From: Cyanobacteria bacterium M_surface_10_m2_119
GTDB lineage: Bacteria > Cyanobacteriota > Cyanobacteriia > PCC-6307 > Cyanobiaceae
DNA: 64,000 bases
Assembly (NCBI GenBank): GCA_016882525.1
Contig: VGPU01000002.1
Coordinates: forward strand, 1-64,000
Direction of reading: 5' to 3'
This document shows, one piece after another, positions 19,170 to 29,443 of this stretch. The translations under genes were made by a program, and so were the position numbers. The stretch's first letter is position 1. Each line of letters starts with the position of its first letter. Below the pieces are notes generated by a model. That model had not been told where the DNA came from. It ran no database searches and worked only from the letters and a program-made list of their open reading frames with translations.

Positions 19170-20357
19170 TCAGCCGAGGCTGAGCAGGGCCTGCTCGAGC
19201 AGCTGCACCGCGCGGCGGATCTGGCGGGGCTTGATCGTGAGCGGTGGCACCAGGCGCACCACGTTGGTGCCGGCGGGCACCACCAGCAGACCCTGCTCCA
19301 GGGCGGCCTTCACCACGGCCGGAGCTGCCGGGGCCTCTGGGGAGAGCACCAGGCCCTGCAGCAGGCCCCAGCCCCGGTGACCGTCCACCAGGGTGGGATG
19401 CCGCTGGGCCAGGCCGTCGAGTTCGCTGGCCAGCACGGCGCCCACCAGCTGCACATGGGCCAGGAGCTGGCGACGCCCCAGCTCGGCCAGCACGGTGAGG
19501 CCGGCGCGGCAGGCAAAGGGGTTGCCGCCGAAGGTGCTGGCATGGTCGCCAGGGCGGAAGTGGTCGCAGTGCCGCTTCACGGCCAGGGCGCCAATCGGGA
19601 TGCCGCCGCCCAGGCCCTTGGCCAGGGTGAAAGCGTCCGGTTCGATGCCCAGGGTCTCGTAGCCCCAGAGCGCGCCACTGCGCCCCACGCCGATCTGCAC
19701 TTCATCGAAGATCAGCAGGATCTGGTGCTCGTCGCAGAGCTGCCGCACCCGGGCGAAGAAGGCCCGATCGCCGGGGTGAACCCCCCCCTCCCCCTGGAGC
19801 GGTTCGAGCAGCACCGCCGCCACCCGCGGTCCCTCGGCCTCGCAGGCGGCGAGCAGCGACTCAAAGGCCGCCGTGTCGTTGTAGGGGAAATAGCGAAAGC
19901 CCTGCACCATCGGCGTGAAGCCCTGGTGGTATTTGGGCTGGCCGGTGGCGCTCACCGCTGCCAGGGTGCGGCCGTGGAAGCTGGCCTCGGCCGTGAGGAT
20001 CAGGGGACCCTCCGCATCGCTGATGCCGCGCACGAGGTTGCCGTGCTTGCGCGCCAGCTTGATGGCCGCCTCGTTTGCCTCGGCGCCGGAATTGCAGAAG
20101 AAGACCCGATCGAAGCAGCTGCGGGCGGTGATCGCGGCGGCGAGCTCCTGTTGCTCCGGGATGCGGTAGAGGTTGGAGACGTGCTGCAGCTTGCCGAGCT
20201 GACGGCTCAGGGCCTTGCGCAGACGCCCGTCGCTGTGGCCCAGGGTGCAGACGGCGATGCCGGCCACGCAGTCGAGGTAGCGGCGACCGTTGCGGTCCCA
20301 CACCCACACCCCCTTGCCCCGCACCAGCTCCACAGGAAAGCGGGCGTAGGTGTCCAT
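19170..20357 (-). CDS. argD: Acetylornithine aminotransferase
   Basis: MDTYARFPVELVRGKGVWVWD, FCNSGAEANEAAIKLAR, LIFDEVQIGVGRSG, FTLAKGLGGGIPIGA. Confidence 0.95.
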   Translation of the reverse strand: MDTYARFPVELVRGKGVWVWDRNGRRYLDCVAGIAVCTLGHSDGRLRKALSRQLGKLQHVSNLYRIPEQQELAAAITARSCFDRVFFCNSGAEANEAAIKLARKHGNLVRGISDAEGPLILTAEASFHGRTLAAVSATGQPKYHQGFTPMVQGFRYFPYNDTAAFESLLAACEAEGPRVAAVLLEPLQGEGGVHPGDRAFFARVRQLCDEHQILLIFDEVQIGVGRSGALWGYETLGIEPDAFTLAKGLGGGIPIGALAVKRHCDHFRPGDHASTFGGNPFACRAGLTVLAELGRRQLLAHVQLVGAVLASELDGLAQRHPTLVDGHRGWGLLQGLVLSPEAPAAPAVVKAALEQGLLVVPAGTNVVRLVPPLTIKPRQIRRAVQLLEQALLSLG

Positions 20358-20389
20358 CACCGGATTGTCCGGCTCGGGTGCAGGTGGGA

Positions 20390-20471
20390 TGGGAGCGGTG
20401 GGACTCGAACCCACATGCCCGAAGGCGCTCGATTTTGAGTCGAGTCCGTCTACCAATTCCGGCACGCTCCC
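20390..20471 (-). tRNA. tRNA-Leu (CAA)
   Basis: rc GGGAGCGTGCCGGAATTGGTAGACGGACTCGACTCAAAATCGAGCG...GGGTTCGAGTCCCACCGCTCCC. Confidence 0.93.
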
Positions 20472-20483
20472 AATGGGGGGAGC

Positions 20484-21920
20484 TTACGCGGCGATGCTCA
20501 GGGTCGGCGCCTCGTTCTCCAGGGCCATCGCGTCGATGCGCTCGATCCATGCTCCCACCGCGGTGAGTTTGTCTTCCAGGCCGGCATAGCCCCGGTCGAG
20601 GTACTCCAGGCCGAAGACATCGGTGAGGCCGTCAGCGGCGAGACCGGCCAGCACCATCGCGGCCGAGGCCCGCAGGTCGGTGCCCTGCACCGGGGCTCCG
20701 CTCAGCCGTGCCACGCCTTCGATGAAGGCGGTGTTGCCCTGGGTGCGGATCGAGGCCCCCATCCGCTGCAGCTCGGCCACGTGCTGAAGCCGGTTCTCGA
20801 AGATGTTCTCGCAGACCATGCTGCTGCCTTCGGCGGTGGCCAGCAGGCTCAGGAAGGGGGCCTGGAGGTCGGTGGGGAAGCCGGGGAAGGGCTGGGTGCG
20901 CAGGTCGACCCCCTGGATGCGCTCGGCGCTGAGGGTGAGTCCCGTGCCGTCGTGCTCGATCCGGCAGCCGGCCTCTTCCAGTTTGGTGAGCACGGCCCCC
21001 AGATGCTCGGGAATCACGGGGGTCACCCGCAGGCAGGAGCGGGTGATGGCCGCCGCCAGCAGCAGGGTGCCGGCCTCGATGCGGTCGGGAATGACGGCGT
21101 AATCGGCCCCGTGGAGGCGTTCGACGCCCTCGATGGTGATGGTGGGGGTTCCGGCACCGCGGATGCGTGCCCCCATGGCGATGAGCAGGCCGGCGAGGTC
21201 AATCACCTCCGGCTCCTGGGCGGCGTTGTCAATGACGGACTCACCGTCGGCCAGGGCGGCCGCCATCATCAGGGTCTCGGTGGCGCCGACGCTGGGGCAG
21301 TCCAGGTGCATGCGGGCGCCGCTCAGGCGCTGGCCCCGGCCGGGCACCACGGCGGTCACGACGCCGTGCTCGATGGTCACCTGGGCACCCATGGCCTTCA
21401 GGCCTTTCACGTGCTCGACCACGGGGCGGGTGCCGATCTGGCATCCGCCGGGCAGGGGCACCTTGGCCATGCCCGTGCGGGCCAGCAGGGGGCCGATGCA
21501 GAAGAAGCTGGCCCGGAGGCTGTTCACCAGCCCATAGGGAGCGGTGGAGCTGTGGATGTCGGCGCCGTTCAGCACCAGGCTGTCGCCTTCGCGATGGACG
21601 CTGCCCCCGAGGCTGGAGAGCATGTCCCCCATGCCGGTGATGTCGGTGAGGGGAGGCACATTGCGTAGCCGGATGGTGTCGCGGCTCAGAAGACAGGCCG
21701 CCATGAGCACCAGGGCCGAATTCTTGGCGCCACTCACCTGCAACTCACCATGCAGCCGTCGCCCGCCGGCAATGCGCAGATAAGACCGCTGAGACGCCAG
21801 GCTGGTGCTGGCTTGGGCGGGGACGGGCATGGTGGTGTCGCTGCTGGAGGGGGAGATATGACCTGTGCCGTTCGGGCTGGTGGTGCCGGGGAAGGAATTC
21901 TTGGCAGCGGTTCGTTGCAC
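20484..21920 (-). CDS. murA: UDP-N-acetylglucosamine 1-carboxyvinyltransferase
   Basis: [46 protein letters not shown]; start may be internal (MPVPAQ, about 21830). Confidence 0.94.
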   Translation of the reverse strand: MQRTAAKNSFPGTTSPNGTGHISPSSSDTTMPVPAQASTSLASQRSYLRIAGGRRLHGELQVSGAKNSALVLMAACLLSRDTIRLRNVPPLTDITGMGDMLSSLGGSVHREGDSLVLNGADIHSSTAPYGLVNSLRASFFCIGPLLARTGMAKVPLPGGCQIGTRPVVEHVKGLKAMGAQVTIEHGVVTAVVPGRGQRLSGARMHLDCPSVGATETLMMAAALADGESVIDNAAQEPEVIDLAGLLIAMGARIRGAGTPTITIEGVERLHGADYAVIPDRIEAGTLLLAAAITRSCLRVTPVIPEHLGAVLTKLEEAGCRIEHDGTGLTLSAERIQGVDLRTQPFPGFPTDLQAPFLSLLATAEGSSMVCENIFENRLQHVAELQRMGASIRTQGNTAFIEGVARLSGAPVQGTDLRASAAMVLAGLAADGLTDVFGLEYLDRGYAGLEDKLTAVGAWIERIDAMALENEAPTLSIAA

Positions 21921-22084
21921 GGTCAGGCTGCCCTCCTCTTGCCCGCGAATACTGACAACAAAACGTGAGACTGTCTAGACGGCCGCTGGCCGAACTGGCC
22001 CGAGGGTGCTGCCGGTGCAGAGGGCTGGGCCTGCCGGGTGCGGTGATGTCGTAAGGTTTGCGAGTCGCCACGGGCGACAGCCAC

Positions 22085-22168
22085 GCGGATGTGGCGGAAT
22101 TGGTAGACGCGCTAGTTTCAGGTACTAGTGGCAGCAATGTCGTGGGAGTTCAAGTCTCCCCATCCGCA
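22085..22168 (+). tRNA. tRNA-Leu (CAG)
   Basis: GCGGATGTGGCGGAATTGGTAGACGCGCTAGTTTCAGGTACTAG...GTTCAAGTCTCCCCATCCGC. Confidence 0.93.
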
Positions 22169-22178
22169 TTCAAACCCC

Positions 22179-22427
22179 ATGATTCTTCTGAAAATTTCCA
22201 ACTCCTCCGAGGTCGTTGCCTCGAAGATCGGAAAGTTTCTCGAGAGTCTCACCCCTGATGCCCTCGATCAGTCCACGGTCGAGGACATTGTGATGGCCAA
22301 GCTGATTGAGAACCTCAAGGCCGAAGGTCTCAAGGGGGAGGTGGCCGCTGTCAAGGGCCTCGATCTGGAAGACAGTGAGATCGTGCTCCGGGAAGCCGCT
22401 CGGGTGCGGCGTCATGAGCATTTCTGA
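22179..22427 (+). CDS. Small conserved hypothetical protein (about 82 aa)
   Basis: MILLKISNSSEVVASKIGKFLESLTPDALDQSTVEDIVMAKLIENLKAEGLKGEVAAVKG; lower local GC and tidy ORF. Confidence 0.7.
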   Translation: MILLKISNSSEVVASKIGKFLESLTPDALDQSTVEDIVMAKLIENLKAEGLKGEVAAVKGLDLEDSEIVLREAARVRRHEHF

Positions 22428-22441
22428 CCGATGGTTGGATT

Positions 22442-23272
22442 GTGGCCACCGCTGAGCTGATCAGCAGCCGCCGTAACCCGCTGGTGCGTCAGTGGCGCCA
22501 GCTCCACGAGCTCAAGGGGCGTCGCGAGCAGGGCTTGCTGCTCCTGGAGGGAACCCATCTGCTGCAGGAGGCGTTGCGCCTGGGCCTGAGGCCGCAGGCG
22601 GTGGTGGCCACCGATGACTGGGTGCAGCGCAACCCGGCTTCAGCGGCAGCCCTGTGGTCCTGCGGTGGATTGCAGCGGGTCACCGCGGATGTGCTCGCGG
22701 CCCTTGCCACCACCCGTCATCCCGATGGGGTGGCCTTCACGCTGCCGACGCCCCCGCCTGCTGCGCTCGATGGGGCCGATCCCAGTGGCGGGCTCTGGTT
22801 GCTGTTGGACACCATCCAGGATCCCGGCAATCTCGGCACCCTGATGCGCACCGCCCTGGCAGCCCGGGTGAGGGCGCTCTGGCTGGTGGAGGGGGCCGAT
22901 CCCTTCCAGCCCAAGGTGTTGCGCGCCTCCGCCGGGGCGGCCCTGGAGTTGCCGATCTGGCGCGGTGACCGCTCCACCCTGGCGGCACACCTGGCCCAGG
23001 CCCGTGCCAGGGGACCCCTGCAGCTGGTGGCCACGCTGCCGCCGGCGGCTGGAGCTGGGCCCTACTGGCAACTCGACTGGACCCGGCCCACCGTGCTGAT
23101 GCTCGGCAGTGAGGGGGGGGGGCTGGCCCCGGAGTTGCTGAACCTTGCCAGCCATCGGGTCACGATTCCCCACAGTCCGGCGGTGGAATCGCTGAATGTG
23201 GCGGTGGCGGCGGCACCTCTGCTGCTGGAGCGCCAGCGCCAGCAGATCACCGCCGCCGGTGGCAACGGTTGA
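22442..23272 (+). CDS. TrmH/SpoU family RNA 2'-O-methyltransferase
   Basis: SSRRNPLVRQWRQL, LDTIQDPGNLGTLMRTA, VLMLGSEGGGLAPELL, HSPAVESLNVAVAAAPLL. Confidence 0.93.
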   Translation: MATAELISSRRNPLVRQWRQLHELKGRREQGLLLLEGTHLLQEALRLGLRPQAVVATDDWVQRNPASAAALWSCGGLQRVTADVLAALATTRHPDGVAFTLPTPPPAALDGADPSGGLWLLLDTIQDPGNLGTLMRTALAARVRALWLVEGADPFQPKVLRASAGAALELPIWRGDRSTLAAHLAQARARGPLQLVATLPPAAGAGPYWQLDWTRPTVLMLGSEGGGLAPELLNLASHRVTIPHSPAVESLNVAVAAAPLLLERQRQQITAAGGNG

Positions 23273-23303
23273 GCGACAGGAGAGAATGCCGGCCAGCTGA
23301 ACA

Positions 23304-24764
23304 GTGGCCCCGGTGAGCGCAGCCCCCTCCTCCGGTTTTGATTTCGATGTGATCGTGATCGGGGCCGGTTACGGCGGCTTCGACGCCGCGAAGCACGCCG
23401 CGGAGCACGGCCTGACCGTCGCCATCGTCGAATCGCGGGACATGGGTGGCACCTGCGTGAACCGGGGCTGCGTTCCTTCCAAGGCGCTGCTGGCCGCCAG
23501 CGGCCGGGTGCGGGAGCTGGCTGACGCCGAGCACCTGGCCGGCTTCGGCATTCATGCCGCCCCGGTGCGCTTCGAGCGCCAGAAGATCGCCGACCACGCC
23601 AACCAGCTGGTGGCCACGATCCGCGCCAACCTCACCAAGACCCTGGAGCGCGCCGGCGCCACGATCCTGCGGGGCAAGGGCCGCCTGGCTGGCCACCAGC
23701 AGGTCACGGTGCGCGAGAGCGGCAGCGGCGTGGAGCGCACCTATTCCGCCCGCGACGTGATCATCGCCACCGGTTCGGAGCCCTTCGTGCCCCGCGGCAT
23801 CGAGACCGATGGCCGCACCGTGTTCACCAGCGACGAGGCCGTGAGCCTGGAGTGGCTGCCCCGCTGGTTGGCGATCATCGGCAGTGGCTACATCGGCCTG
23901 GAATTCGCCGATGTCTACACGGCCCTGGGCTGTGAGGTGACGATGATCGAGGCCCTGGATCGGGTGATGCCCACCTTCGATCCCGACATCGCCAAGATTG
24001 CCGCCCGCAACCTGATCGATGGCCGCGACATCGATGCCCGCGCCGGCCTGCTGGCCCGCAAGGTGACCCCCGGCTGCCCGGTGAAAATCGAGCTGGCCGA
24101 CATGGCCACCAAGGAGCTGGTGGAGACCCTGGAGGTGGACGCGGTGCTGGTGGCCACCGGCCGGGTGCCGAGCAGCGCCGAGCTCAACCTGGCGGCCGTC
24201 GGCGTGGAGACCGAGCGCGGCTTCATTCCCGTGGATGACCACATGCGCGTGCTGGTGGGCGGTGAGCCGGTGCCGCACCTCTGGGCCGTGGGAGATGTGA
24301 CCGGAAAGATGATGCTGGCCCACACCGCCGCGGCCCAGGGCACCGTGGCCATTGACAACATCCTGGGCCATGGGCGCCGGATCGACTACCGCTCGATCCC
24401 GGCGGCCACCTTCACCCATCCGGAGATCAGCTCCGTGGGTCTCAGCGAGGTTGATGCCAAGGCCCTGGCCGCCAGGGAGGGCTTCGAACTGGGCGCTGTG
24501 CGCAGCTACTTCAAGGCCAACTCCAAGGCTCTGGCCGAGCTGGAGAGCGACGGCCTGATGAAGCTGCTGTTCAACAAGGCCACCGGCGAGGTGCTCGGGG
24601 CCCACATCTACGGCCTGCATGCAGCCGATCTCATTCAGGAGATCGCCAATGCCGTGGCCCGCCGCCAGAGCGTGAAGCAGCTGGCCAACGAGGTGCACAC
24701 CCATCCCACCCTGAGCGAAGTGGTGGAGGTGGCCTACAAGCAGGCCGCCATGGCTGTTGCCTAG
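23304..24764 (+). CDS. lpdA: Dihydrolipoyl dehydrogenase
   Basis: VIVIGAGYGGFDAAKHAAEHG, GGTCVNRGCVPSKALL redox motif, HTHPTLSEVVEVAYKQA. Confidence 0.94.
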   Translation: MAPVSAAPSSGFDFDVIVIGAGYGGFDAAKHAAEHGLTVAIVESRDMGGTCVNRGCVPSKALLAASGRVRELADAEHLAGFGIHAAPVRFERQKIADHANQLVATIRANLTKTLERAGATILRGKGRLAGHQQVTVRESGSGVERTYSARDVIIATGSEPFVPRGIETDGRTVFTSDEAVSLEWLPRWLAIIGSGYIGLEFADVYTALGCEVTMIEALDRVMPTFDPDIAKIAARNLIDGRDIDARAGLLARKVTPGCPVKIELADMATKELVETLEVDAVLVATGRVPSSAELNLAAVGVETERGFIPVDDHMRVLVGGEPVPHLWAVGDVTGKMMLAHTAAAQGTVAIDNILGHGRRIDYRSIPAATFTHPEISSVGLSEVDAKALAAREGFELGAVRSYFKANSKALAELESDGLMKLLFNKATGEVLGAHIYGLHAADLIQEIANAVARRQSVKQLANEVHTHPTLSEVVEVAYKQAAMAVA

Positions 24765-24824
24765 CCCTCAGCTGTTGCCTAGCCCTCAGCTGTTGCCGAG
24801 CCCTCAGCTGTTGCCCAGCCCTCA
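24753..24824. repeat. 18-bp tandem repeat, 4 copies (gctgttgccNagccctca) spanning lpdA and AraC-like stop codons
   Basis: 24753-24770, 24771-24788, 24789-24806, 24807-24824; one variable base changes tag/tag/gag/cag. Confidence 0.95.
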
Positions 24825-25676
24825 GCGGCGCGTCTGAGAGGGCTTCTCTCCGTAGCGCTCCTGATAGTGCCGGGCGGTGGTGCTGTTGCTGGGCAGCCCG
24901 CAGAGCTCCACGGTCTGCAGCAGGTTCCCTGGTCGGTCGACCTCCAGCAACAGCTGCCGCAGCCGCGAAAGCCGTAACTCCCGCAGGCTCTGCAAGGGCC
25001 GTTTGTTGAGGTGGCGCCGGAAGGCCATCTGCAGAGCCCGGGGCGACACCCCGGTGGCCACGGACAGCTCCGGCAGGCTGAGGTCGTCCTGCAGGCCGGA
25101 GCGCATGCGGCGCAGGGACTGGATCAGATGCTGCCAGCCCCGATCCCTGCGATACCCGCCGCCATCACTCCGGCAGGCCAGGAGCACGCCCACCAACAGT
25201 TCCACGATCTTCGGCTCCAGGCTCAACCACGCGCCAGTGCGCCCGTCCCGGCCATGGCCGTGGAGGGCATGCATGGCCTCGCGCAGTCGCTCGGTTTCGA
25301 GGCAATCGCGCTGCCCGCCCCGCTGGTGCCAGGGTTCGTCCACCACCAGCTTCTCGGCCAGGCCCTGGCGGTCTGCCGCCAGCACCAGGTGCTCCAACGG
25401 CAGCAGCAGCATCCAGCTGCCCGGGGGGGGGTGGCCGTTGGAGCCGGGAGGATCAATGGTCAGGCTCTCCAGCTCTCCACCACCCCCCATCTGCCAGCGC
25501 AGCTGGAGCTGATCGGTCCGGCATGTCCACGCGGAGCCTGCCGCAGCAGCTTGGAGGCTCAGGATCGGACCCAGGCTGCAGGCATGGGGTGCATCGGGCC
25601 GGGGCCGGAGCAGGAGACTGGGGGGAGTGTCGAGGGCAAGGCGGGGACGACCCTTGTCCGGCATGGGGGTGTGCAA
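24822..25676 (-). CDS. AraC-family helix-turn-helix regulator
   Basis: C-terminal [45 protein letters not shown]...[15 protein letters not shown]. Confidence 0.85.
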   Translation of the reverse strand: MHTPMPDKGRPRLALDTPPSLLLRPRPDAPHACSLGPILSLQAAAAGSAWTCRTDQLQLRWQMGGGGELESLTIDPPGSNGHPPPGSWMLLLPLEHLVLAADRQGLAEKLVVDEPWHQRGGQRDCLETERLREAMHALHGHGRDGRTGAWLSLEPKIVELLVGVLLACRSDGGGYRRDRGWQHLIQSLRRMRSGLQDDLSLPELSVATGVSPRALQMAFRRHLNKRPLQSLRELRLSRLRQLLLEVDRPGNLLQTVELCGLPSNSTTARHYQERYGEKPSQTRR

Positions 25677-25798
25677 CGGGCGGCGATGGAGGGGGCAGCG
25701 CCGGGGCGTTGCTCAGGTCGATTGTCGCAACCCGGTCCGCAAAAGCCCACCCCCACGGCTCCTACGATCAGCGAACCGATCCGTTCCGCCCGAGCCCA

Positions 25799-26683
25799 TT
25801 GGAGATCCGCCGCCGTCCCCCGAATCCCTCCGTGAAGGTGGCGCACCTGGAATACGCCATTCCCCACCAGGAAGCGGAGCCGCGTCACATCCTCGAGCGG
25901 ATCGTGTGGGAGAAGGACCGGGAGGTGGCTTCCGCCCGGGAGCGGGTGAGCCTGGAGCAGCTGAAACGCCAGGTGGCCGAGTTACCCCCAACCCTGGACT
26001 TTCTCGCCGCCCTGCGGGCCAGTTGCCGCAAGCCGGCGGTGATCGCTGAGGTGAAGAAGGCCAGCCCCAGCAAGGGGGTGATCCGCGATGACTTCGATCC
26101 CGAAGCGATTGCCCGGGGTTATTCCGCCGGCGGCGCCAGCTGTCTGTCGGTCCTCACCGACAAGCTGTTTTTCCAGGGTGGTTTCGAGGTGCTGGTTCAG
26201 GTCCGCCAGGTGGTGGATCTGCCTCTGCTGTGCAAGGACTTCATCCTCAGCCCCTATCAGCTCTACCAGGCCCGGGCTGCCGGTGCCGATGCCGCCCTGC
26301 TGATCGCCGCGATTCTCTCGGACACCGACATGGCCTACCTGCTCAAGGTGGCCCGCAGCCTCGGTCTCTGTGCCCTGGTGGAGGTGCATGACTCCCACGA
26401 ACTGGAGCGGGTGCTGGGGCTCGAGGGCGTGCAGCTGATCGGCATCAACAACCGCAATCTGGCCACCTTCGAGACCGATCTGGCCACGACGGAGCAGCTC
26501 ACGGCCCGCTATGGCGACCAGATCCGTGCCAAGGGCTGTCTGCTGGTGAGCGAGTCGGGGCTGTTCAGCCGCGACGATCTCGATCGGGTGCAGGGTGCCG
26601 GCGCCGATGCCGTGCTCGTGGGGGAATCGCTGATGCGCCAGGCGGATGTCACCGCAGCCCTTGAGACCTTGATCGGCGGTTGA
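25799..26683 (+). CDS. trpC: Indole-3-glycerol phosphate synthase
   Basis: [70 protein letters not shown]; probable TTG start. Confidence 0.92.
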   Translation: MEIRRRPPNPSVKVAHLEYAIPHQEAEPRHILERIVWEKDREVASARERVSLEQLKRQVAELPPTLDFLAALRASCRKPAVIAEVKKASPSKGVIRDDFDPEAIARGYSAGGASCLSVLTDKLFFQGGFEVLVQVRQVVDLPLLCKDFILSPYQLYQARAAGADAALLIAAILSDTDMAYLLKVARSLGLCALVEVHDSHELERVLGLEGVQLIGINNRNLATFETDLATTEQLTARYGDQIRAKGCLLVSESGLFSRDDLDRVQGAGADAVLVGESLMRQADVTAALETLIGG

Positions 26684-26685
26684 CC

Positions 26686-27948
26686 ATGGCCCCGGCCAGC
26701 AGGCCGGCTGCGGTGCTGGAGCCTCCCTCCGGCTTCGATCTGGTGGTGGTCGGGGGAGGCCCTGCGGGTGCCATGGCCGCTGCCACGGCCGCGCGCAGCG
26801 GCCTGGCCGTGGCCCTGGTGGAGAAGCGCCGTGTGCCGCGCCACAAGCCCTGCGGCGGAGGCCTGCCCCTGCCGGTGCGCTCGGAGCTAGCCGGCCTGGT
26901 GCCGGAAGCGGTGGTGGACACCCGGGTGCGCTGGATGCGCCACAGCTGGGCCTTTCGGGAAGCGGTGGAAGCCTGCGTGGATCCGCCAGGAACCCCCGGT
27001 GACGCCTCCCGGGGCCTGTGGATGGTGCAGCGTCCGCGCTTTGATCAGGCGCTGGTGGCGGCGGCGGTCGCCGCCGGTGCGCAGCTGCTGGAGGGTCACA
27101 GCTTTGTGGGGCTGGAGACGGGTTGCGATGGACTGCAGGTGCACCTGCGCGGACCGGGTGGATCGAAGCCCCAGCCCCTGCGGGCACGCCATCTGATCGG
27201 CGCCGATGGAGCGGCAGGGGGGGTGGCCGCTGCCACCGGTCTGCGCCCTTCCCCGCGCATCGCCCTGGCTCTGGAGCTGGAGGTGCCCCATCAATGGGAG
27301 GGCAACGATCCGTTGGTGCGCCCGGATCTGCTCCACCTCGATTACGGCGTGCTGCGCCGGGGGTACGCCTGGGTGTTTCCCAAGGCCGATCACCTCAACA
27401 TCGGTGCCGGCCTGTTCCACGGCCGGCGCCGGGATGTGCGGCGGGATCCGACCGCCCGCACCCGCATCCGCGCGGCGATCGATGGCTACGCCGCTGCCCT
27501 CGGCGTGGCGGCGCACCGCCTGGAGGGCCTGCGGGTCTACGCCCACCCGCTGCCGTTCTGGGATGGACCCGAGCCCCTGCACACGCCCGATGGGCGGGTG
27601 CTGCTGGTAGGAGATGCCGCTGGCCTGATCAATCCCCTGTTCGGCGATGGCCTCTTCCATGCGATCCGCAGTGGCCGACTCGCGGCCGAGGCCGTGGTGG
27701 CCGGGGAGCCCACGAGCCACACGGCGCGGGTGCATGACCTGCTGGCGGCCGACTTCGAGGCGGCCCGGCGTCTGGCCCGCCTCTTCTACAGCCTGCCCGG
27801 CCTCACGTACCGTCACGCCATCAGCCTGCCGCAGGCGACCCCCCTGGCCGTGCGCCTGTTGGGCGGTGAGCTTTCGTTCCGTGGCCTGGGCCGCCGGGCG
27901 CTCCGGCGCATCGCCCGGGGTTGGCTGGCCGAGTGGCGCGGCGGCTGA
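26686..27948 (+). CDS. Geranylgeranyl reductase-family FAD oxidoreductase
   Basis: DLVVVGGGPAGAMAAATAARSGLAVALVEKRRVPRHKPCGGGLP; GYAWVFPKADHLNIGAG; LLVGDAAGLINPLFGDGLFHAI. Confidence 0.88.
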   Translation: MAPASRPAAVLEPPSGFDLVVVGGGPAGAMAAATAARSGLAVALVEKRRVPRHKPCGGGLPLPVRSELAGLVPEAVVDTRVRWMRHSWAFREAVEACVDPPGTPGDASRGLWMVQRPRFDQALVAAAVAAGAQLLEGHSFVGLETGCDGLQVHLRGPGGSKPQPLRARHLIGADGAAGGVAAATGLRPSPRIALALELEVPHQWEGNDPLVRPDLLHLDYGVLRRGYAWVFPKADHLNIGAGLFHGRRRDVRRDPTARTRIRAAIDGYAAALGVAAHRLEGLRVYAHPLPFWDGPEPLHTPDGRVLLVGDAAGLINPLFGDGLFHAIRSGRLAAEAVVAGEPTSHTARVHDLLAADFEAARRLARLFYSLPGLTYRHAISLPQATPLAVRLLGGELSFRGLGRRALRRIARGWLAEWRGG

Positions 27949-27980
27949 GGGGCGCCAGGCCGCTGCTCGACAGGGCACGC

Positions 27981-28013
27981 AAAAAAAAGCCAGCACCCCG
28001 GAAGGATGCTGGC
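27981..28013 (-). terminator. Rho-independent terminator downstream of rpsD
   Basis: Minus strand GCCAGCA-TCCTTCCGGGG-TGCTGGC followed by 8 T. Confidence 0.88.
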
Positions 28014-28041
28014 CAGAGATGGAACTGGGTGTTCGGAAGTC

Positions 28042-28650
28042 TCAGACCTTGCGGCTGTAGAACTCCACCACCAGCAGTTCGTTGATTTCAAGGGCGACCC
28101 ACTCGCGCTCGCACTTGCTGATCACCTTGGCGGTGAACTTGGCCTTGTCGAATTCGAGGTGGGGCGGGATGTTGGCCAGACCGGGGAATTCCAGGTTGGT
28201 CTCAGCCAGCTTGCGGGAGGCCTTACGCTCGCGCACGGCGATCACATCGCCGGCCTTGCACTGGTAGCTGGGAATGTCGACGACGCGGCCGTTCACCGTG
28301 ATGTGGCCGTGGTTCACGAACTGGCGCGCACCGGGCACGGTGGGGCCGAAGCCGAGACGGAAGCAGACGTTGTCGAGACGGTTCTCGAGCAGCTTGAGCA
28401 GGTTGGTTCCGGTGGAACCCTCCTGGGCGCGCGCTTTCTTCACGTAGCGCACGAGCTGGCGCTCGGAGATGCCGTAGTTGAAGCGAAGCTTCTGCTTCTC
28501 TTCGAGGCGGATGGCGTATTCGGAGCGCTTGCGACGGGCTTGGCCGTGCTGACCGGGGGGATAAGACCGCTTGGCGGACTTACGGGTGAGACCGGGGAGG
28601 TCTCCCAAGCGCCGCGTGATCCTCAGGCGAGGGCCGCGGTAGCGAGACAT
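28042..28650 (-). CDS. rpsD: 30S ribosomal protein S4
   Basis: [22 protein letters not shown]...[32 protein letters not shown]. Confidence 0.98.
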   Translation of the reverse strand: MSRYRGPRLRITRRLGDLPGLTRKSAKRSYPPGQHGQARRKRSEYAIRLEEKQKLRFNYGISERQLVRYVKKARAQEGSTGTNLLKLLENRLDNVCFRLGFGPTVPGARQFVNHGHITVNGRVVDIPSYQCKAGDVIAVRERKASRKLAETNLEFPGLANIPPHLEFDKAKFTAKVISKCEREWVALEINELLVVEFYSRKV

Positions 28651-28732
28651 GGAAAACGTTCAAAGGACGGAAGGAAGGCGACTGCTCCGGGGGATCGGCC
28701 ATGCTGGAAGGATGCAGCAGAGCCGGCCTGCC

Positions 28733-29056
28733 ATGCAGCGCCAACGATCGATCCTATCGGTCGGCCCCGAGGCCCTCGGCCTCTCCCCCTGGCCGGTGTC
28801 CCCGGAGATCCGGATCACTCCGGCTGCGGGCTTGTCCCACGGGATCGGCGTCCTGCTGCTGGGCCTGATCGCTGCCTATCGCCGCTGGCTCTCACCCCTG
28901 CTGGGGCCGCGCTGCCGGTTCATTCCCAGCTGCAGCGCCTATGGCCTGGAGGCCATCCAGCGCCATGGCCCCTGGCGTGGCGGTTGGCTCACCCTGGGGC
29001 GGCTGCTGCGCTGTCACCCCTTCACCCCCTGCGGCTGTGACCCGGTGCCCGACTGA
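28733..29056 (+). CDS. yidD: Membrane protein insertion efficiency factor YidD
   Basis: [49 protein letters not shown]. Confidence 0.93.
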   Translation: MQRQRSILSVGPEALGLSPWPVSPEIRITPAAGLSHGIGVLLLGLIAAYRRWLSPLLGPRCRFIPSCSAYGLEAIQRHGPWRGGWLTLGRLLRCHPFTPCGCDPVPD

Positions 29057-29319
29057 TGGCGGAACTGTTGCTCTACACCCGTCAGGGCTGTTGTCTGTGT
29101 GAGGGCCTGGAGGAGAAGTTGCGGGCCCTCCAGCCCCCTCCGTTGCTCCATCGGGTGGATGTGGATGGAGACCCGGCCCTCCAGGCCCGCTTCGGGCTGG
29201 AGGTGCCGGTGCTGGTGGTGTGCACTCCGGCCGGTGAGCGCCAGCTGCCGCGGGTGCCTCCCCGCCTGGCTGCGGCCCAACTGCGCCGCTGGCTCGAGAC
29301 CCAGGGGGTTGGCGACTGA
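29056..29319 (+). CDS. Glutaredoxin-like (DUF836) family protein
   Basis: LLLYTRQGCCLCEGLEEKL CxxC motif; overlaps yidD stop. Confidence 0.85.
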   Translation: MAELLLYTRQGCCLCEGLEEKLRALQPPPLLHRVDVDGDPALQARFGLEVPVLVVCTPAGERQLPRVPPRLAAAQLRRWLETQGVGD

Positions 29320-29443
29320 GGGCCCCGGCTGCGGCACCGCCCCCCTTCGCCATCCGAACCACTGACATCCAACGGTTTGGTTCCGGCTGAACGTGCTGCT
29401 GGCCAATCCCACTTAGAACGGGCGCCAACCGCGCGAACCGGCG

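Noticed and set aside
23247-24704. 485-aa ORF antisense to lpdA
   Set aside because: Shadow ORF; lpdA motifs explain the region.
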